Shown one piece after another: positions 13,549 to 25,802 of a stretch of DNA of 64,000 nt (positions are counted from its first letter, which is position 1; each line of letters opens with the position of its first letter). The stretch comes from Rhabditoides inermis (taxonomy: Eukaryota; Nematoda; Chromadorea; Rhabditida; Rhabditidae): positions 665,001-729,000 of the forward strand of contig CAWZYM010000293.1 in NCBI GenBank assembly GCA_963966185.1. The letters run 5' to 3'. The position numbers and the translations under genes were made by a program. The notes below the pieces were generated by a model. It ran no database searches, was not told the origin of the DNA, and saw only the letters and a list, made by a program, of their open reading frames with translations.

Positions 13549-15676
13549 GTCGGCAATCTGGGGGCCCTTGGCATAAAACGAAACACGGCGGAAAGGCGTA
13601 GAGACTGGGGGAGAAGGAGGTGGAGGAGGAGGGGGGAAATCCGATACACTCTCTCTCCCTCTCCCATGCCACGCCAGCAATGTTTCCAGCCACAGTTGAC
13701 CGATTCACGCTCCCTTGCACAGATCACGCCGAGAAACGTACGCCAAACGTATCGTCGATGAAACGTATCACTTGTGGAAACGTACAAGTCAATGAAAGAC
13801 ACGTTCGCGCAGTAAACCTTCGAAAACGAAAAAAAATCGAAATCAAATGCCAAACGATTAGCTACACCACTCTCGGTATACACGATTTCAGAAGCGTATA
13901 AACGAATTCGATGGGGACAGCAGACAACGTGAAAGAGTGGACGAGGAGCGAATGAAAGGAGGGACAGAGTGAAATGAATAGCTGTTTATGGATGCTGGGC
14001 AGGGGGAGTCACCCCCCAAAAATCGGAGGATCGGAGGGAGGAGAACAAGCGATTCTATTATGAGAATTGGATGAGAGAGAAGGAGAGAGAGAGAGAGAGA
14101 GAGAGTAGGTGGGGAAGAGTTTTCCGGCAGATTGCACCCAGCATCAGAGGTGCGCTTGTTGTCTATCCAATCCAGGGTGGGAGAGTAAAGAGAAAATATA
14201 TATATAGACGTGGTAAAGTGAGGCCAAGTCTCGAATCGTCGACAAGTAATGAAACGTACAAGTGAAACGTAAGTGCATGTCTAGGAAACGCATTCATAGC
14301 CCGTCTATTCGACAATTACCAGGCCCAGCGAGAGCGAAAAAGAGATGAGAGGGGGGGGGGGGAGCGCGTACAAAAAGGGGGTGTACATGTAACGAGCACT
14401 TGTGTCTTGTGTTTCATTGGAGAGATGATGTCATCATATGAATCACTATGTATAGTCGTGGAATCGGTACGCGTACTGGTAGACTCTCAGAGATTACTGG
14501 TAGACATAGAAGTAGATTCGTTCCCCTCAAAATCGGCTTTTGCTGGGGTTTTTTTTTAACTCTTACAATAAGATAAGTGATCATGGAAGTGTAATAAATG
14601 AAAATGAGCATTACTACGATAAGTTGATAATAAATGGCCATATGCGATGACCAATGCCTAGGCTGGTTCACGGGGCGGGTGGGAAAATAGGTAATATTCA
14701 AATCTTTACTTCCGGCAGTGCTTGACAAAACAATTCAGTGCGGGCTCTGACTGGCCAGAGGCCCGCGAGAATCGGCGTCTAGGGACTCGGAGAGACGGGG
14801 GGAGGGAGAGAGGGAGAGAAGCAGAGACAGCGAGAGAGTGGTGTATCGCAGAGGGCGCAGACATGAGTGATTGCCGACGTCGCAAGAGCGGCGATAGAAG
14901 ACGTGCAAAGACGGGTGTGAAATGTACTGGTCTCTCAAAGATTACTGGTACACACAGAGTTCACCCACAACCGCCGATCGTAAAATTACAGGTGCGCTAT
15001 TCTGTACATGATAATTGACAATGCACGTGACACGCGTGGCAACCTTATAGCAACATTCAGCAATCACTCACCGAGCTTGGCTCCGTTTCTGTGCATGAGT
15101 GGGAAGGTCTTCTGGTGGTCCTCCGACGGCACGGGAGACGTGCGAATGATCTGCAATGAACAGTTCAATTCTTTGTGACATAATCAATAATAGTAACTTT
15201 GCTTTTGGACGAGCTTTTAGACGAGTCTATAAGTATGGTCAGTAGAAACCGCAAGGACAAAATGTGTGTGTTCTTTTTTTTTCTTTTCTTTTCTTCGGAA
15301 AGAAGCGTAATTGATTATGTTTCAAAGTTTGTTGAATTCGAGAGAGATTTTGATAATCATGGTTGGTTCTGTTAAGAAAAGTTACAAGGTAGCAAGAGAA
15401 TAACGAAAACTGTAAGTATATATAATTTCAAAAAAGTACCGTGATGGGTGGCACAGAATCGGGACTTATCCGCATCTTCGACATCTCGACGTCAGTCTCG
15501 TTCTGAAAACATTGTGAATGGAAACCGTACACTTACCTTCACGTTTCAATTCAAAGCAAACCAAATGTTACTCAAACACATTGTACAATACCTGTAACCT
15601 GTATCAAACTCACCTCTTCAAAGTCCCAATCAGAATTGACGGAATGGTGCTCTTCCGGCGAATCGTCATCCATATC
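903..15676 (-). CDS. SLC4-like bicarbonate/anion transporter, N-terminal exons (partial; runs off left edge)
   Basis: Exons read on the minus strand, in transcript order: 15676-15614, 15502-15440, 15150-15072, an alternative first exon 11864-11699, then 9602-9552, 9387-9292, 3840-3366, 2534-1791, 1725-1670 and 1009-903. Donors and acceptors are canonical and the phases agree from exon to exon. The first roughly 600 residues are Ser/Pro/Arg/acidic low-complexity sequence and probably a disordered cytoplasmic tail. The last two exons (ending in residues DHLLNKAVLLLDLQETSLEE) resemble the start of the cytoplasmic domain of SLC4 transporters, where an E-[IV]-R-A segment precedes a helix of the type LLDxxxTSLE. 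By that family, the product would be a plasma-membrane bicarbonate or anion transporter; its membrane domain would lie left of position 1. Introns are large (up to 5 kb) and full of (GA)n/(CT)n. The exon chain is well supported; the family call rests on about 50 residues. Confidence 0.55.
3043..3099. repeat. (CT)n microsatellite, about 56 bp
   Basis: A nearly perfect CT dinucleotide run. It is one of the few long tracts in the first 16 kb with CT rather than GA on the plus strand. Confidence 0.9.
6973..7107. repeat. (GA)n microsatellite cluster
   Basis: Two long GA runs are separated by an imperfect GATA/GAAA segment. The cluster lies inside the intron of the SLC4-like gene. Confidence 0.9.
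7339..7390. repeat. (GA)n microsatellite
   Basis: About 50 bp of uninterrupted GA repeat, which produces spurious Arg-Glu and Ser-Leu reading frames on the two strands. Confidence 0.9.
9603..11698. other. Intron of the SLC4-like gene; repeats only apart from the family 1 element
   Basis: This interval holds a short (GA)n at 9805-9850, the family 1 element at 9987-10329, and a GA run at about 10771-10820. I see no supported exon in the remainder. Confidence 0.5.
9987..10329 (+). mobile_element. TTAA-flanked TIR element with tRNA-like core, family 1, copy a
   Basis: The 343-bp element is flanked by TTAA on both sides (9983-9986 and 10330-10333). Its ends form an inverted repeat of about 21 bp (AGGAACAGTGGCGACTTATT at the left, the near-perfect complement at the right). 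At about 10206-10270 there is a tRNA-like core: an A-box-like TGGCTCAGTGCATG and a near-consensus B box GGTTCGATTCC. It has no coding capacity. TTAA duplication is typical of piggyBac-type transposition, so a non-autonomous element moved in trans is likely. Confidence 0.75.
11699..11864 (-). promoter_or_regulatory. Alternative first coding exon of the SLC4-like gene
   Basis: This exon opens with ATG (product begins MSSSPEPLDDLDDG) and no good acceptor is visible just before it. It ends in a GTGAGT donor in phase 1. The exon at 15150-15072 also ends in phase 1, so either can splice to the acceptor at 9602. This suggests two promoters giving different N-termini. Upstream TSS elements were not identified. 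Confidence 0.45.
11865..15071. other. Intron or upstream region of the SLC4-like gene
   Basis: It contains (GA)n tracts (12240-12296, 13511-13547, 14084-14105), a run of G at 14351-14362, and a duplicated motif of about 25 bp (ATCAGTGATGAACCGGTAG) at about 12760 and 12851. An open stretch at 13013-13246 on the plus strand has no recognisable features, and I do not call it a gene. Confidence 0.45.
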
Positions 15677-15959
15677 CTGAAAATCCAAGAAGAAAATAAA
15701 AAAAAGTATAAAAGAAATACAGATTCCCCCGAGCAACCATCAAAAAATTGATCATTGTGAGCGAATAGAAAGAATGGACGCAGTGGCATATATGGTGTGA
15801 TGATATTTGGAAGCAGGAGAGAGATGAGAGAGAGAGAGAGAGAGGAGGTGGGTTCACGCTTGATTTGGCAGTGGTACACAGAAATGCGCTGCGTGGAGGA
15901 GGGAGACACATAACATAGTATACTGCCGCCAGCCGTTATTCCACTTCCACAAACACACA
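15677..15959. promoter_or_regulatory. Short divergent intergenic region, possible shared promoter
   Basis: Only about 283 bp separate the first recognised minus-strand exon of the SLC4-like gene (15676) from the plus-strand ATG at 15960. It contains a (GA)n tract at about 15822-15844. The layout suggests a bidirectional promoter, but the true 5' end of either transcript could lie further out, and nematode trans-splicing could blur it. Confidence 0.35.
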
Positions 15960-16407
15960 ATGGACGACGATGCAGGTATGTACTTTCTTAGATGGCAATT
16001 TTATAAAGTTTAATTTTTTGTTTAAAATGTTTACCTTAAAAAACAACGACATGTAGATTGTGCCTCTCAGACTCTCCGAGAAATTCATTGCTAATGCGCA
16101 ATTTTGTGACCGAAAAAAAACGTCGTCTGCAGCGGGAAGAAAAATGGAAAGTACGCGGCGATGAATTAGTGATTTACAGCCTTTAGCGGTGAGATTAATG
16201 GGTGCAGCATTAAAACGCATGATAGTTTATCAGATGTATACATAATCATAAGGACTGGTGATTGAAGCTTGCCTCGGAACGATCGTTTACATCACTCCAT
16301 TGAGAGAAAAGGGCGAAATGAGATTATGCGCATATAAAAAGAGAGAGTAGACAAGACAAAGGGGGAACGAGGACAAGACGAATTGGGTGGAAATGAGCGG
16401 AGATTAG

Positions 16408-16451
<44 letters not shown>

Positions 16452-16914
16452 CCATGGATGGATGAGGCTCTCGCTTCGTTCCACTGCAAGCAATCCACGC
16501 AACACGATTATCCCAGACGTATTCGAGGCCCAAGTGAAACGTATGTAAATGAGCATCATCCGAATCAATGCGAATGGCAGGAGAGAGAGAGAGAGAGAAA
16601 ATGGAGAATAGGAGTTCTCGAGTAACCCTATCCTATTCCTCTGTTCTTGCAACCACTGGAAGAAGAGAGAAGAGGAGGAGGAGACCACAAAGCGACACTC
16701 CCCCCCCCCCCTCTATTCTCCCCTCATAACGACATCGGAGAGAGAGAGAGAGAGGGGGGGAGACAAATGATCGCCGTGCTTTTGCGTGTGCCGCCCACTT
16801 GATGGTGTGTTGCGAGATTTGCGAGTGAAGAAAGAACCTATAACTCCAAACATCAAACGACGTTGTTAGACGACATTTATATAAAAGAGAATAAGTTCAA
16901 GACGAAAACAAGGG

Positions 16915-16950
<36 letters not shown>

Positions 16951-18900
16951 GAAACGGAACAAGTGTGCACTATCATAGCTGCGTTCCACCACTAAACAAA
17001 CACTGAATTGCGTGAATCATTACTGTCTTCCCGGGTGCTTGGGGCAATTGTCTATCAGTTCTAGAAGACACGTATGTTAATGAAAGACATCACATACGTT
17101 TCAGACCGTGATTTTGTACGATTTCACTGAGGCGCATTTAATTTTATCTGAGTATCTGTTTCTACATTTATTGCAAAGTCACAAAATCATATTTCACAAA
17201 CCATTGTCAAAGAATTAGGAATAGTAACACGATCAACGAAATGGTTACGCTGGTTATGTAGGAGAGTAACCGAAATAGTTTCTAAATCGCAAAAAAAACA
17301 TATTGTGTAAGAATGTGAGACGGAAGTGAATATTTCGAGTTGCTCCTCGGATTTGTTGGAGGAAGCAGTTGTGGGGGGTCGGATTCCCTTTCTCGCAGAC
17401 GCGATAACACATTTTCACCGTGTCGTGTTTATGCCTTTGAAACTGCGGCTAAACCACGCCTCTTCGACAAAAGTTCGCCTCTCTCTCCGCCATTCATGAC
17501 TATTTCAGAGTAGGAAAAATGAAAGCGAGCTCTTAAAAGGGCTGAGGTATAGAGGGTTTAGTGGTGAGAGAGAGAGAAAGAGAGAGGGGGGGGGGAGGAA
17601 GGAAAGTAGGGAGGGGGGGAGGGAGAGAGAGAATGGGAGGCTGACGAAAATATGTTGCGCGTAGGCGAAAACGGGACTCTCTCCGTCTCTCTCTCTCTCT
17701 CTCACTCCACTCTCACTCGCACAGCTCTAATTCGCCCTCGAAAGATTGTTTTGTGGTGAAAAGCTTCGGGCAGACGAAATCCCCGTGTGAGATCACACAT
17801 CGAAGCTGTGGGTGTGAAAATGGGTGCGTCATTCATTGACAAATAAGGCAACGCAATTCTCTCAATGAATATGCACGTTTACTCCGACTTCTTCACACTC
17901 TACTACTTACAGTAAGCAACGACGGCGAAATGCAAAATCTTAAATCTCAAATTCACAAAAATGATCATAGTCAAACGACGGCGCGTTTAGAATAACTGAA
18001 ATCGCAAATGAAAAAAAGCACAAGTTCACATAGTCAATCAAAAAATGTCAGGAAGACACAGTGAAAGCTATCAGATCCAGTTGCAGAGTCTCTGTCGTCT
18101 CTGTCCGAGAACGAGGATTACTGTGGCGAGGGGAGGGGCGGGAGGAGGAGGAGGGTGGTGGTGACTGTCCGACCGGCAGAGACCATACTCGAGGTGGGCA
18201 GCAGGGAAGAGACATGCAGACATCGAGCATACAGGATACACACATCATTTAGTGCGAGGGTAAAAAAAACATGTTATGAAGGACTGACCACTAGTTGCCC
18301 GGGAAAGCCTTGTTCATAAGAAGCCTTGCAGATAGTTCCTAGTCGCGAGCAGAAGTCGACGACCCTGCAGCGCACGCGATACGAGGAGAGGGAGACGCAG
18401 TCGGATGGGCAGCTGGCTGGCCGGACACACAGGGGACAGCAGACAGACAGCGTGCGGACGGAGGTGCGACCGACTCTCTCTCTCTCTCTCTCATTCTCTC
18501 TCTCTCTCTCTATCTATCTCTATCTCTATCTCATCAGACAAAAGCAAAAAAAGGAATGGATCAAGTTCTGATGAGATTATATAGTTACATTTAGAATCAA
18601 ACAAAGTGGCGATTAGTACAGTTTGTGAAGGAAACATGAAAAGTGAGAGCTAACAGACAATATCATTGTGCCTCATGTCAGAATGATATAGTATCGTGTT
18701 CCCTCGAGTCTTCCAGAACACAGTGTTGACAGCGGACAGACAGATTCCGATTGATTGCAGGAATGTTGTGATCTGTCAGAGATCGGGTTACTACCTAGAG
18801 GTAGAGAGAGAGGGGAGAGATAGAGAGAGAGAGATAGAGAGAAGAGGAACAAGGTTGTGGGAATACGAGTAATAGTTACACAAGCGACAGCTGGGCAGTT

Positions 18901-18952
<52 letters not shown>

Positions 18953-18955
18953 AAT

Positions 18956-18987
<32 letters not shown>

Positions 18988-19104
18988 GATCAAGCGTCCA
19001 AGGCGGACGCACTCTTTAAGAAGCGCCCAAACAACCCCCTTCCAACCACGGGGGCTTGGAGACAAAATGGGCAAAGTGAATTCACCTATTGCAGATTGGA
19101 AAAG

Positions 19105-19157
<53 letters not shown>

Positions 19158-19351
19158 TGTGGGAGACTTTCAATTGAGAGGTACATTGCAGACAATACGA
19201 CAAAGTGTGGATGGGAATAGGCAACCAGCAACCACATAGAACCGACTGGAAGAGAGAAAGATAGAGAGCGTCCGAAAGAATAGAGGGACGGATGGGGTGA
19301 AGTGGCTCTCACTCGTAAACACACAAGTATGCAGCTACGAGCTCCCTCCCT

Positions 19352-19404
<53 letters not shown>

Positions 19405-19616
19405 CCGCAAGCTGCCAGGTTTGATGCCCGGTTCAAATTAGTCCACGCAAAAAGAGGCACAAAGAGTTGAGGCGAGTCGGAGGCGAGAGAGAGAATGGGA
19501 TAAAGTGAGAGAGAATATGCGAGAGAGGGAATTATGTGAAAAGGAGGTGTGATCGACAAATTGTTGGGGGTGTGGTTGGGGTGAGATAAAGGATAGCTGA
19601 ATGGATAGCATTTATC

Positions 19617-19670
<54 letters not shown>

Positions 19671-20125
19671 TCGTGGTTTTCCAACTCTCTGGAGATGACA
19701 GAGCAGGACTCGGCTGTAAAACTGTTCAAGGAACAACGACAAACGACATGATATCTGTTCAAAATATAAGCTCTCATTTTCCCTCTCGTGCAAAGAGTGA
19801 GGAAAGGATTGTGCATTGTCGGGATCCCTTGTCGGTGTAGGAACTCCGGTGTAGGCTCGTAGGTCCTATTCACATTTCCTAAGAAATATGAAGAGAACAT
19901 TCAAAGACTCCCCATGTGCCATGTCCATCTCTATCAATCCGATATCAGAAAACTCTCAAGCCCTTGCAGTTTCAACCTTTTCAGGATCGTTCCTGTTTCA
20001 GTTGATGCTTTCAGGATGTGTCCGCGGACTGCGATCTGGCGATATCGCTTCGACCGGCCGAGTACACAGAGTCGGCGAGTGAGCGCATGCTGCGACACCT
20101 CTCCGCCAACATCCACAAACAAGAG
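15960..20125 (+). CDS. Unknown protein, four phased exons (3' end unresolved)
   Basis: I join exons 15960-15975 (ATG, product MDDDA), 18087-18193, 18332-18463 and 20015-20125. Each junction is GT...AG and keeps the frame, giving a polar protein of at least 121 residues. It begins with an acidic and Ser-rich stretch (SLSSLSENEDYCGEG), then an Arg-rich patch followed by VVVTVRPAETILE, a Thr/Arg/Gln-rich segment, and a segment ending in SASERMLRHLSANIHKQE. I recognise no family. The last donor at 20126 implies further exons, which I could not place before the minus-strand gene ends at 21815. The phase agreement of a 16-nt first exon over a 2.1 kb intron is the weakest link. Confidence 0.5.
16411..19660. 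repeat. Cluster of (GA)n and (CT)n tracts in introns of the unknown plus-strand gene
   Basis: Long tracts include GA at 16411-16448, 16918-16947, 18910-18980 and 19111-19158, and CT at 17690-17701, 18475-18512, 19359-19400 and 19620-19666. Both orientations occur, unlike the GA-dominated first 16 kb. Confidence 0.8.
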
Positions 20126-20487
20126 GTGGTGTGTCCAACTGTAATATAACTGTTACTGTAACTAACTGTAACTGTACTATACCATTTAGAAATTTCGATA
20201 CCATTCGTTATTGTAGCGCACTGATCTGGACTGAAAGATGCTACGTGTTTCTAGTTACTTTTCTCGGCCATATGCCCTATGGCCTTATGCTCGCTAGGGT
20301 CGAGTTTCGGAAGTGTGGTCAAAGTTTTTAGAGGTGAAACCTTGTTTTGTGTGATTTCTAGTCCAAGGACTGACACATTGAGCAGAAATGAAGATCGGAA
20401 CATTCTCGAATAAATTTTACGGGAGACTCTCGCAAGGTATACGATTCTCACCAGCCGTATTCTCCTATTTCTGGAATGCATTTGTGT

Positions 20488-20521
<34 letters not shown>

Positions 20522-20676
20522 TATCTCTCTCTCTCTCTCTCTCTCGCTCTCTCCAGCCCTCCATTCACTCTTGTTTTGTTTGTTATCGCCCACTTCCCTT
20601 TATTGAATTATTCCCTAACACAAAAGACAAAATAATTCGTCTACTGGCTGTAGAGTGACGCGGCTGGGGGTAGTTT

Positions 20677-20715
<39 letters not shown>

Positions 20716-21065
20716 AGAGGGAGAGAGAGAGAGAGAGTAGAGAGAGGGAGAGAGAGAGAGAGAGTAGAGAGAGGGAGAGAGAGAATATGCGTTCGGCCTT
20801 TCTACTCTGAACTCTGAACTCATGGGGTGACACTCGGTGACTCTTGAGTGTGAAATCCACACCTGCGAGATAAGATCACTGAAAATATGTATGTGCTTTG
20901 CTGAGGCTTTGCTCTCACAACTGCAACATGACACGTTTCAAGAAGGATGGCTAAGGTACATACATCCTTGTGACGTAACGTATGCACTTGATGTATAGTC
21001 AGGATATAGCGATTTTGGATAAGTAGTTGATTGATACGTTTCAAATCCGTGTAAAAGTCGCGACT

Positions 21066-21123
<58 letters not shown>

Positions 21124-21129
21124 TCAAAT
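20126..21129. other. Intergenic or intronic region, repeats only
   Basis: It holds (CT)n at 20489-20544 and 21067-21125 and an interrupted (GA)n block at 20681-20783 with TAGAGAGAGG spacers. Candidate acceptors occur at about 20254 and 20361, but no exon could be joined to the upstream gene with confidence. Confidence 0.4.
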
Positions 21130-21345
21130 TTGACAAAACATTGCAGAGGTACCCAGGTTCGAAACCACGAGCAGTTGCTTGGTAAGCGAGAGCGTTACCA
21201 CTACCCCACTTCCCCACTTGGTCATGTCAGACGTTCCACAAGATATATGAACACCAAAGAAAATCTGCAGTCCGCATCATTCATATACTACGGTGCCAAC
21301 TAAACTAGAGCACGATTTTTTTCGATCGGAAAATGCTGAGCTAGT
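21130..21345 (-). mobile_element. Family 3 tRNA-cored repeat, truncated copy; empty site of a nested insertion
   Basis: On the minus strand this matches the sequences at 44.5 and 60.0-60.98 kb. It has a tRNA-like core (about 21226-21151) with B box GGTTTCGAACCTGGG and A-box-like GGGGTAGTGGTAACGC. The left end is cut off by a (CT)n tract. At about 21325-21345 it reads straight through the point where the 60.1 kb copy carries a 575-bp insertion, so it preserves the unoccupied sequence. Confidence 0.65.
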
Positions 21346-21814
21346 TGCGCGCTTAGTATGCGTTTCAGGGCAATGATATTAGTGTGGGTGAATTAAAACA
21401 TGCAATCTTCCTCTAACATTATGTTAGCATTTTTTCAAACTTCTGCAAGCAGATATGGTGATCAACATGGTGATATTGCACAATACCCGTAAACTCAGCA
21501 ATTCGTATATGACTTCTAATTCAGATTGAGCCGATTAGAACAATGAAGAAAGGTGTCCGGTGGGGGCACGCAGTATCCTGACAAAGCTACACATCGAAAT
21601 CTCCACCTACGAGAAGAGCGGTTTTGGATGTACTTTGAATGTCAATTGAAACCCGAAAATGTTCTCCACGACCACGACAATACGTAAATACATGCCGCGG
21701 AAACTCACTCACTCTAAGGGTGGGTTGAGGATACAGGTATTCAGTGACATATATACAATAACACTACTACCGTATAATAAATAACACTACTACCGTACTC
21801 TACTCGTACACGTT

Positions 21815-23960
21815 TCAGCTGCAGCAGTGGTTGCACGACTCGCCGACGCGGAGTGTCACATTCGACATCCGACCAGTGTGCGAGGGAGCCAGACGGATAG
21901 AGGCCGCCGTGTACAATGAGGACAGGGTGGGTGGTGGAATAGGCAATGAACAGGTGTGCAATTTACAGGTAAAGGTATATGGTACGGTTGTGTAAGTACA
22001 TAAACCGTATACAATGAGGACAGGGTGGGTGGAGATACAGCTATTCAATAACATATATATATATGGAATTTGGTACGGTTGTGAAGGTACAAAAACCGTA
22101 TAGGACAGGGTGGGTGGGGAAATAGGCAATGAACAGGTGTTGAATTTTCAGGTACAGGTATATGGTACGGTTGTGTAAGTACATAAACCGTATACAATGA
22201 GGACAGGGTGGGTGGTCTTGGGAGAGTGGTCAGTGTACAGGTCTTCCTAGTATATGCACAATTAGGAACGTTTTTATGGTTATTATTCTCTCTCATTTCA
22301 ACTATCAATTGTTCATCCCGCTCACTGTGTCGTTTCATGAGCAGTATGAAACGTAAGCAATATTTTAAGCAAGTCAACATCCAAAATACATTTATACCAA
22401 CAACGAAGTTATGTACTCACACTACCTACAATCACAGCATTCGGTACCCGTATAATTGTCTCACTGTGGACTGTGTTCATCAACAATCTCCAATCATTCC
22501 TTATAAATTGCGAGTAGCTTCCGTACTTTCGTCTTCATGCAGAAGTTGTTCTTGCCGGAGAGAAACCACATCCTGTTCATGGCTTGACGCGTCTCCTAAA
22601 CAATTTTTTTATGTTTTCATAAAAGACGAAATAGGTTTTCTGGATTGATGGTTAACGTCGCTGCGCGTTTATACAGATGACGTGAAACGTAGCATACAAG
22701 TACATAATGTTATTACTTATGGGATGGGTCCGACCTTGTTGCCTACTCCCACGTAGAAGTTGTTGTTGGCGATGTAGGGACGGGTTTTCAAACGGAGACG
22801 CTCCGCCTCAGACAGCTTGAACCTGCAAAAGACGGCAATTAGGAATAAATACATACCACATGGTGGAATGTGGTATGATGGTACGTGGTATTAGGGTTAT
22901 GTGGTAGATTTCCTAATGGCCGCAAAAGGCTCTCTAGTGTCTAGAGATCCTCAAAGTTCAGTCAGTGTTCCGTTGCGTCGTTATATGATGCCACAGCAAG
23001 TGCAAGAGAAGGCGAATTGGCGCATAGGAAATAAAACAGCTCGATAAATCGGCTGTGAAACGTGTGATCATAGTCGTTTTCTAAAAACCGGTACTATCGA
23101 TTAGATATCAAAAAGCACCTTCTGCGCAGGCGGCCGTTCTGAGATCCGTTTGCGAGGGTGTTTGCCAGGAAAAAAACTGACTCTAAGAAATTTGTACGTA
23201 CCACTTTCCGTCAGCGATCTCGTCGTACTCGAACGTGCGGCAGACGACGCCGCGCCACTGGGAGGTGCACAGAGAGTCGAGCACGTCCTGAGAGACAGCA
23301 CTGTCATGTGCCCCTCTAGCTTCCCCTATATTTCTACTAAAGAAATTTCCTTCTTACGACCTAGAGGAGAGACAGAAGAGGTATAGAAAGAGTAAGATGT
23401 CCAACCTGGTCGTAGAGCTTCTTGTCGCCCTCCAGTCTCCTCTCCATCTCCGCGAACAGCTCGCGTGTGCCGTTCGTCGGCAGGACGACCATCGGGTCGA
23501 AGGCCAGAGTGAGACCCTGCACGTGTCTGATTGCCATTCTGTGTTTCAAGCCCGAAAAGACTAGAGAATAGGGAGATATGGAGACAGGCAGACAGTAGAT
23601 GAGTACAGCTGTCTGTCTGTTTCGAACTGTGCAGGGAGTCGAAGCGACTGGCCGCTTGTCAGAGATGCGTGGTTAAAGTGACCGTCAATTGACCTTCTGC
23701 TCGTATCCCTTGACTGGCACTATGATGTCGGCGTCTTCGACCATCGTCCGATTGGCGACGAGGGCAGAGGGATCGCGCAGCCACACTGCGTCCGACTCGA
23801 ACAGGACGAACGGGAGCGAGGCCTGTGGATGGAATATTCATAACTCATTTTTATGCGCAAGTACATAAGAGAGAGAAGGTGAAAAGACAGGTCATGGAAA
23901 TGTTGGTGTGATAAGATGGTAAAAGATAGAGATGGAAGGATGGAAGGAAGAGAGAAAGGC

Positions 23961-24016
<56 letters not shown>

Positions 24017-24061
24017 AGGGAGAGAGAGGTAGGCATAGAGAGATAGGCATAGAGTGAGAGG

Positions 24062-24102
<41 letters not shown>

Positions 24103-25091
24103 GTTGCTGCTCCACCCACCTCCGCCATCCTCCGCATCATTCCCATCCGCATGGTGAGCATGTTGATGTAGCTCTGCTTTCCCCAGTCCAGTGCTCCCCT
24201 ATAGGAGGAGAGAGACAGGGAGAGACAGTGCACCTGAACCGTGTGCGATACATTCGACATCAGAACATCACATATTGTAATGTGCTACTTGATCCGAGAC
24301 AATTATTCTGATTCTGATCAGATATCCAATTCGTGATTTCGTTCGAATTCTATCGGCAGTGAATTGATTCAATTCACACATCACAGTCTCGTCCCGTAAA
24401 TACGTCACGCTAACTTTGTTTCCGCTAACATGAGGATTCATGAAAGGTCCTACATTCCACATACATAGATGATTATTGGTGGATATTAATATTGAATTAT
24501 ATTAAATGATACTGAAAGATTGGATATTGATTATGTTGGAGTTCTACATGATTATTATACTAACTGTAGTCTCGAATGGTGTCGATTTTTTTATTTACGT
24601 TTCAATGCACACATGAAAATGAGATGCAACACATTCAGCAATACTACCATTGTGAAGGCATATAAAAATAGCAATAAAAATACTGATGTGATGCAGAACA
24701 TCAACACCACACTGCATAAGTTCCACATCTCATCTGAACGTTCACAAAAAAACGCGAAAAAAAAAGATTTTCTGGTTTCACATGTGCTTCACAGAGTGCA
24801 TGATTATTCGGAAACTGATAACAATGAAATACAGTCGGCCAATGAAAAAAATGAAAGCGCTCTACATAAAAAAGAAAAAAATATATAAAGTCGCTTACTT
24901 CTTGCCATGCGTGACGCACGCTGTCGCACACCGAGGAGGAGGTCGCCACGATGAGAGTGCGGTTGAGGGTGGACTGGAGGGGATTCTCTCTCAGCCTCTC
25001 TCTCTCCCTCTCTCTCTCCCTTCCTCTCTCCCTCCCTCCCTTCCTCTCTCTCACCTTCTCTCTCCCTCTCCCTCTCTCTCCCCCTCTCTCT

Positions 25092-25132
<41 letters not shown>

Positions 25133-25802
25133 ACCCCCATCTCTGCCACATTGCACAGCCAGTTGAGCGTGAGCCGTTCGTACGCGGGGTTGACGAACGT
25201 GAAATACACGAAATCGTCGTGTTGCTTGTGAATTTCCATGGCGAGCGATGTGAGATTCTAGAAAAGTGATTCGTTACATATACTTACCTTTCTGAATCAC
25301 ACATGAAAATAAGAGTTGAGACAGACGTTTTGCGTTTGTTGAATTCAAATCTACACATTTGTTGCAGAGATTGTTTTGTCCGACCTTATAGAACTGCTCG
25401 GTAATGGCGGGCAGAGTGGCGTTGGGTTCAGAGTCCTCTTCCGGTGGATCGAAGGCGCTCTGAAAACGACAGTGGTCTTCTTCCGATAGCTCAACAGTCG
25501 CTCTCACCGGATAGAGAAGGGCCACCGCTTGAATCACGCCTTTCTCATTCTTTCCGAGCTTGCGAGGCTTCCACAGTAGCGGACCGTCGCTCAATTCCTA
25601 GAAAAGAGGTCTGTCCCGGCTTGCCTTGGAAACTTTCATTGAAAATTGAAATAAAAAAGTGTTTTCAAACGAAAAATACCTTATCAGTGAACACGCGGCT
25701 CTCATATGTGATGGAAAATAGGCAGCTCACGTAGTAAAACACATGCAGCACCGAATAGCCGGCAATACAGAAAATCACAGTTTTCCTCCACCCCTCCGAC
25801 AT
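21815..25802 (-). CDS. Type II membrane nucleotide-diphospho-sugar transferase-like protein
   Basis: Exons on the minus strand: 25802-25680 (start), 25597-25508, 25459-25385, 25257-25135, 24973-24899, 24198-24111, about 23823-23702, about 23550-23407, about 23295-23203, 22823-22733, about 22590-22521 and probably a terminal piece ending at 21815. Residues 9-31 form one hydrophobic helix (VIFCIAGYSVLHVFYYVSCL), a signal anchor expected for a Golgi enzyme. Family-like motifs are RLTLNWLCNVAEMG, the TLIVATSSSV strand, an aromatic W-G-x-x-x-Y segment, and ESDAVWLRDP, which sits where this fold has its metal-binding D-x-D before a WLR(N/D)P motif; here the first Asp is Glu. These fit the Nucleotid_trans type of glycosyltransferase. 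Acceptor and sugar are unknown. The joint between the exons ending 24899 and starting 24198 is out of phase by my reading, so a small exon may be missing. The 3' end is uncertain because it runs into a tandem repeat. Confidence 0.65.
21885..22235. repeat. Imperfect tandem repeat with GGACAGGGTGGGTGG motif
   Basis: Four copies of a GGACAGGGTGGGTGG motif alternate with TATATGGTACGGTTGTGTAAGTACATAAACCG-like spacers (key words TACGGTTGTG and AAACCGTATA). The period is irregular, about 80-130 bp. It lies in the last intron or tail of the glycosyltransferase-like gene. Confidence 0.7.
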
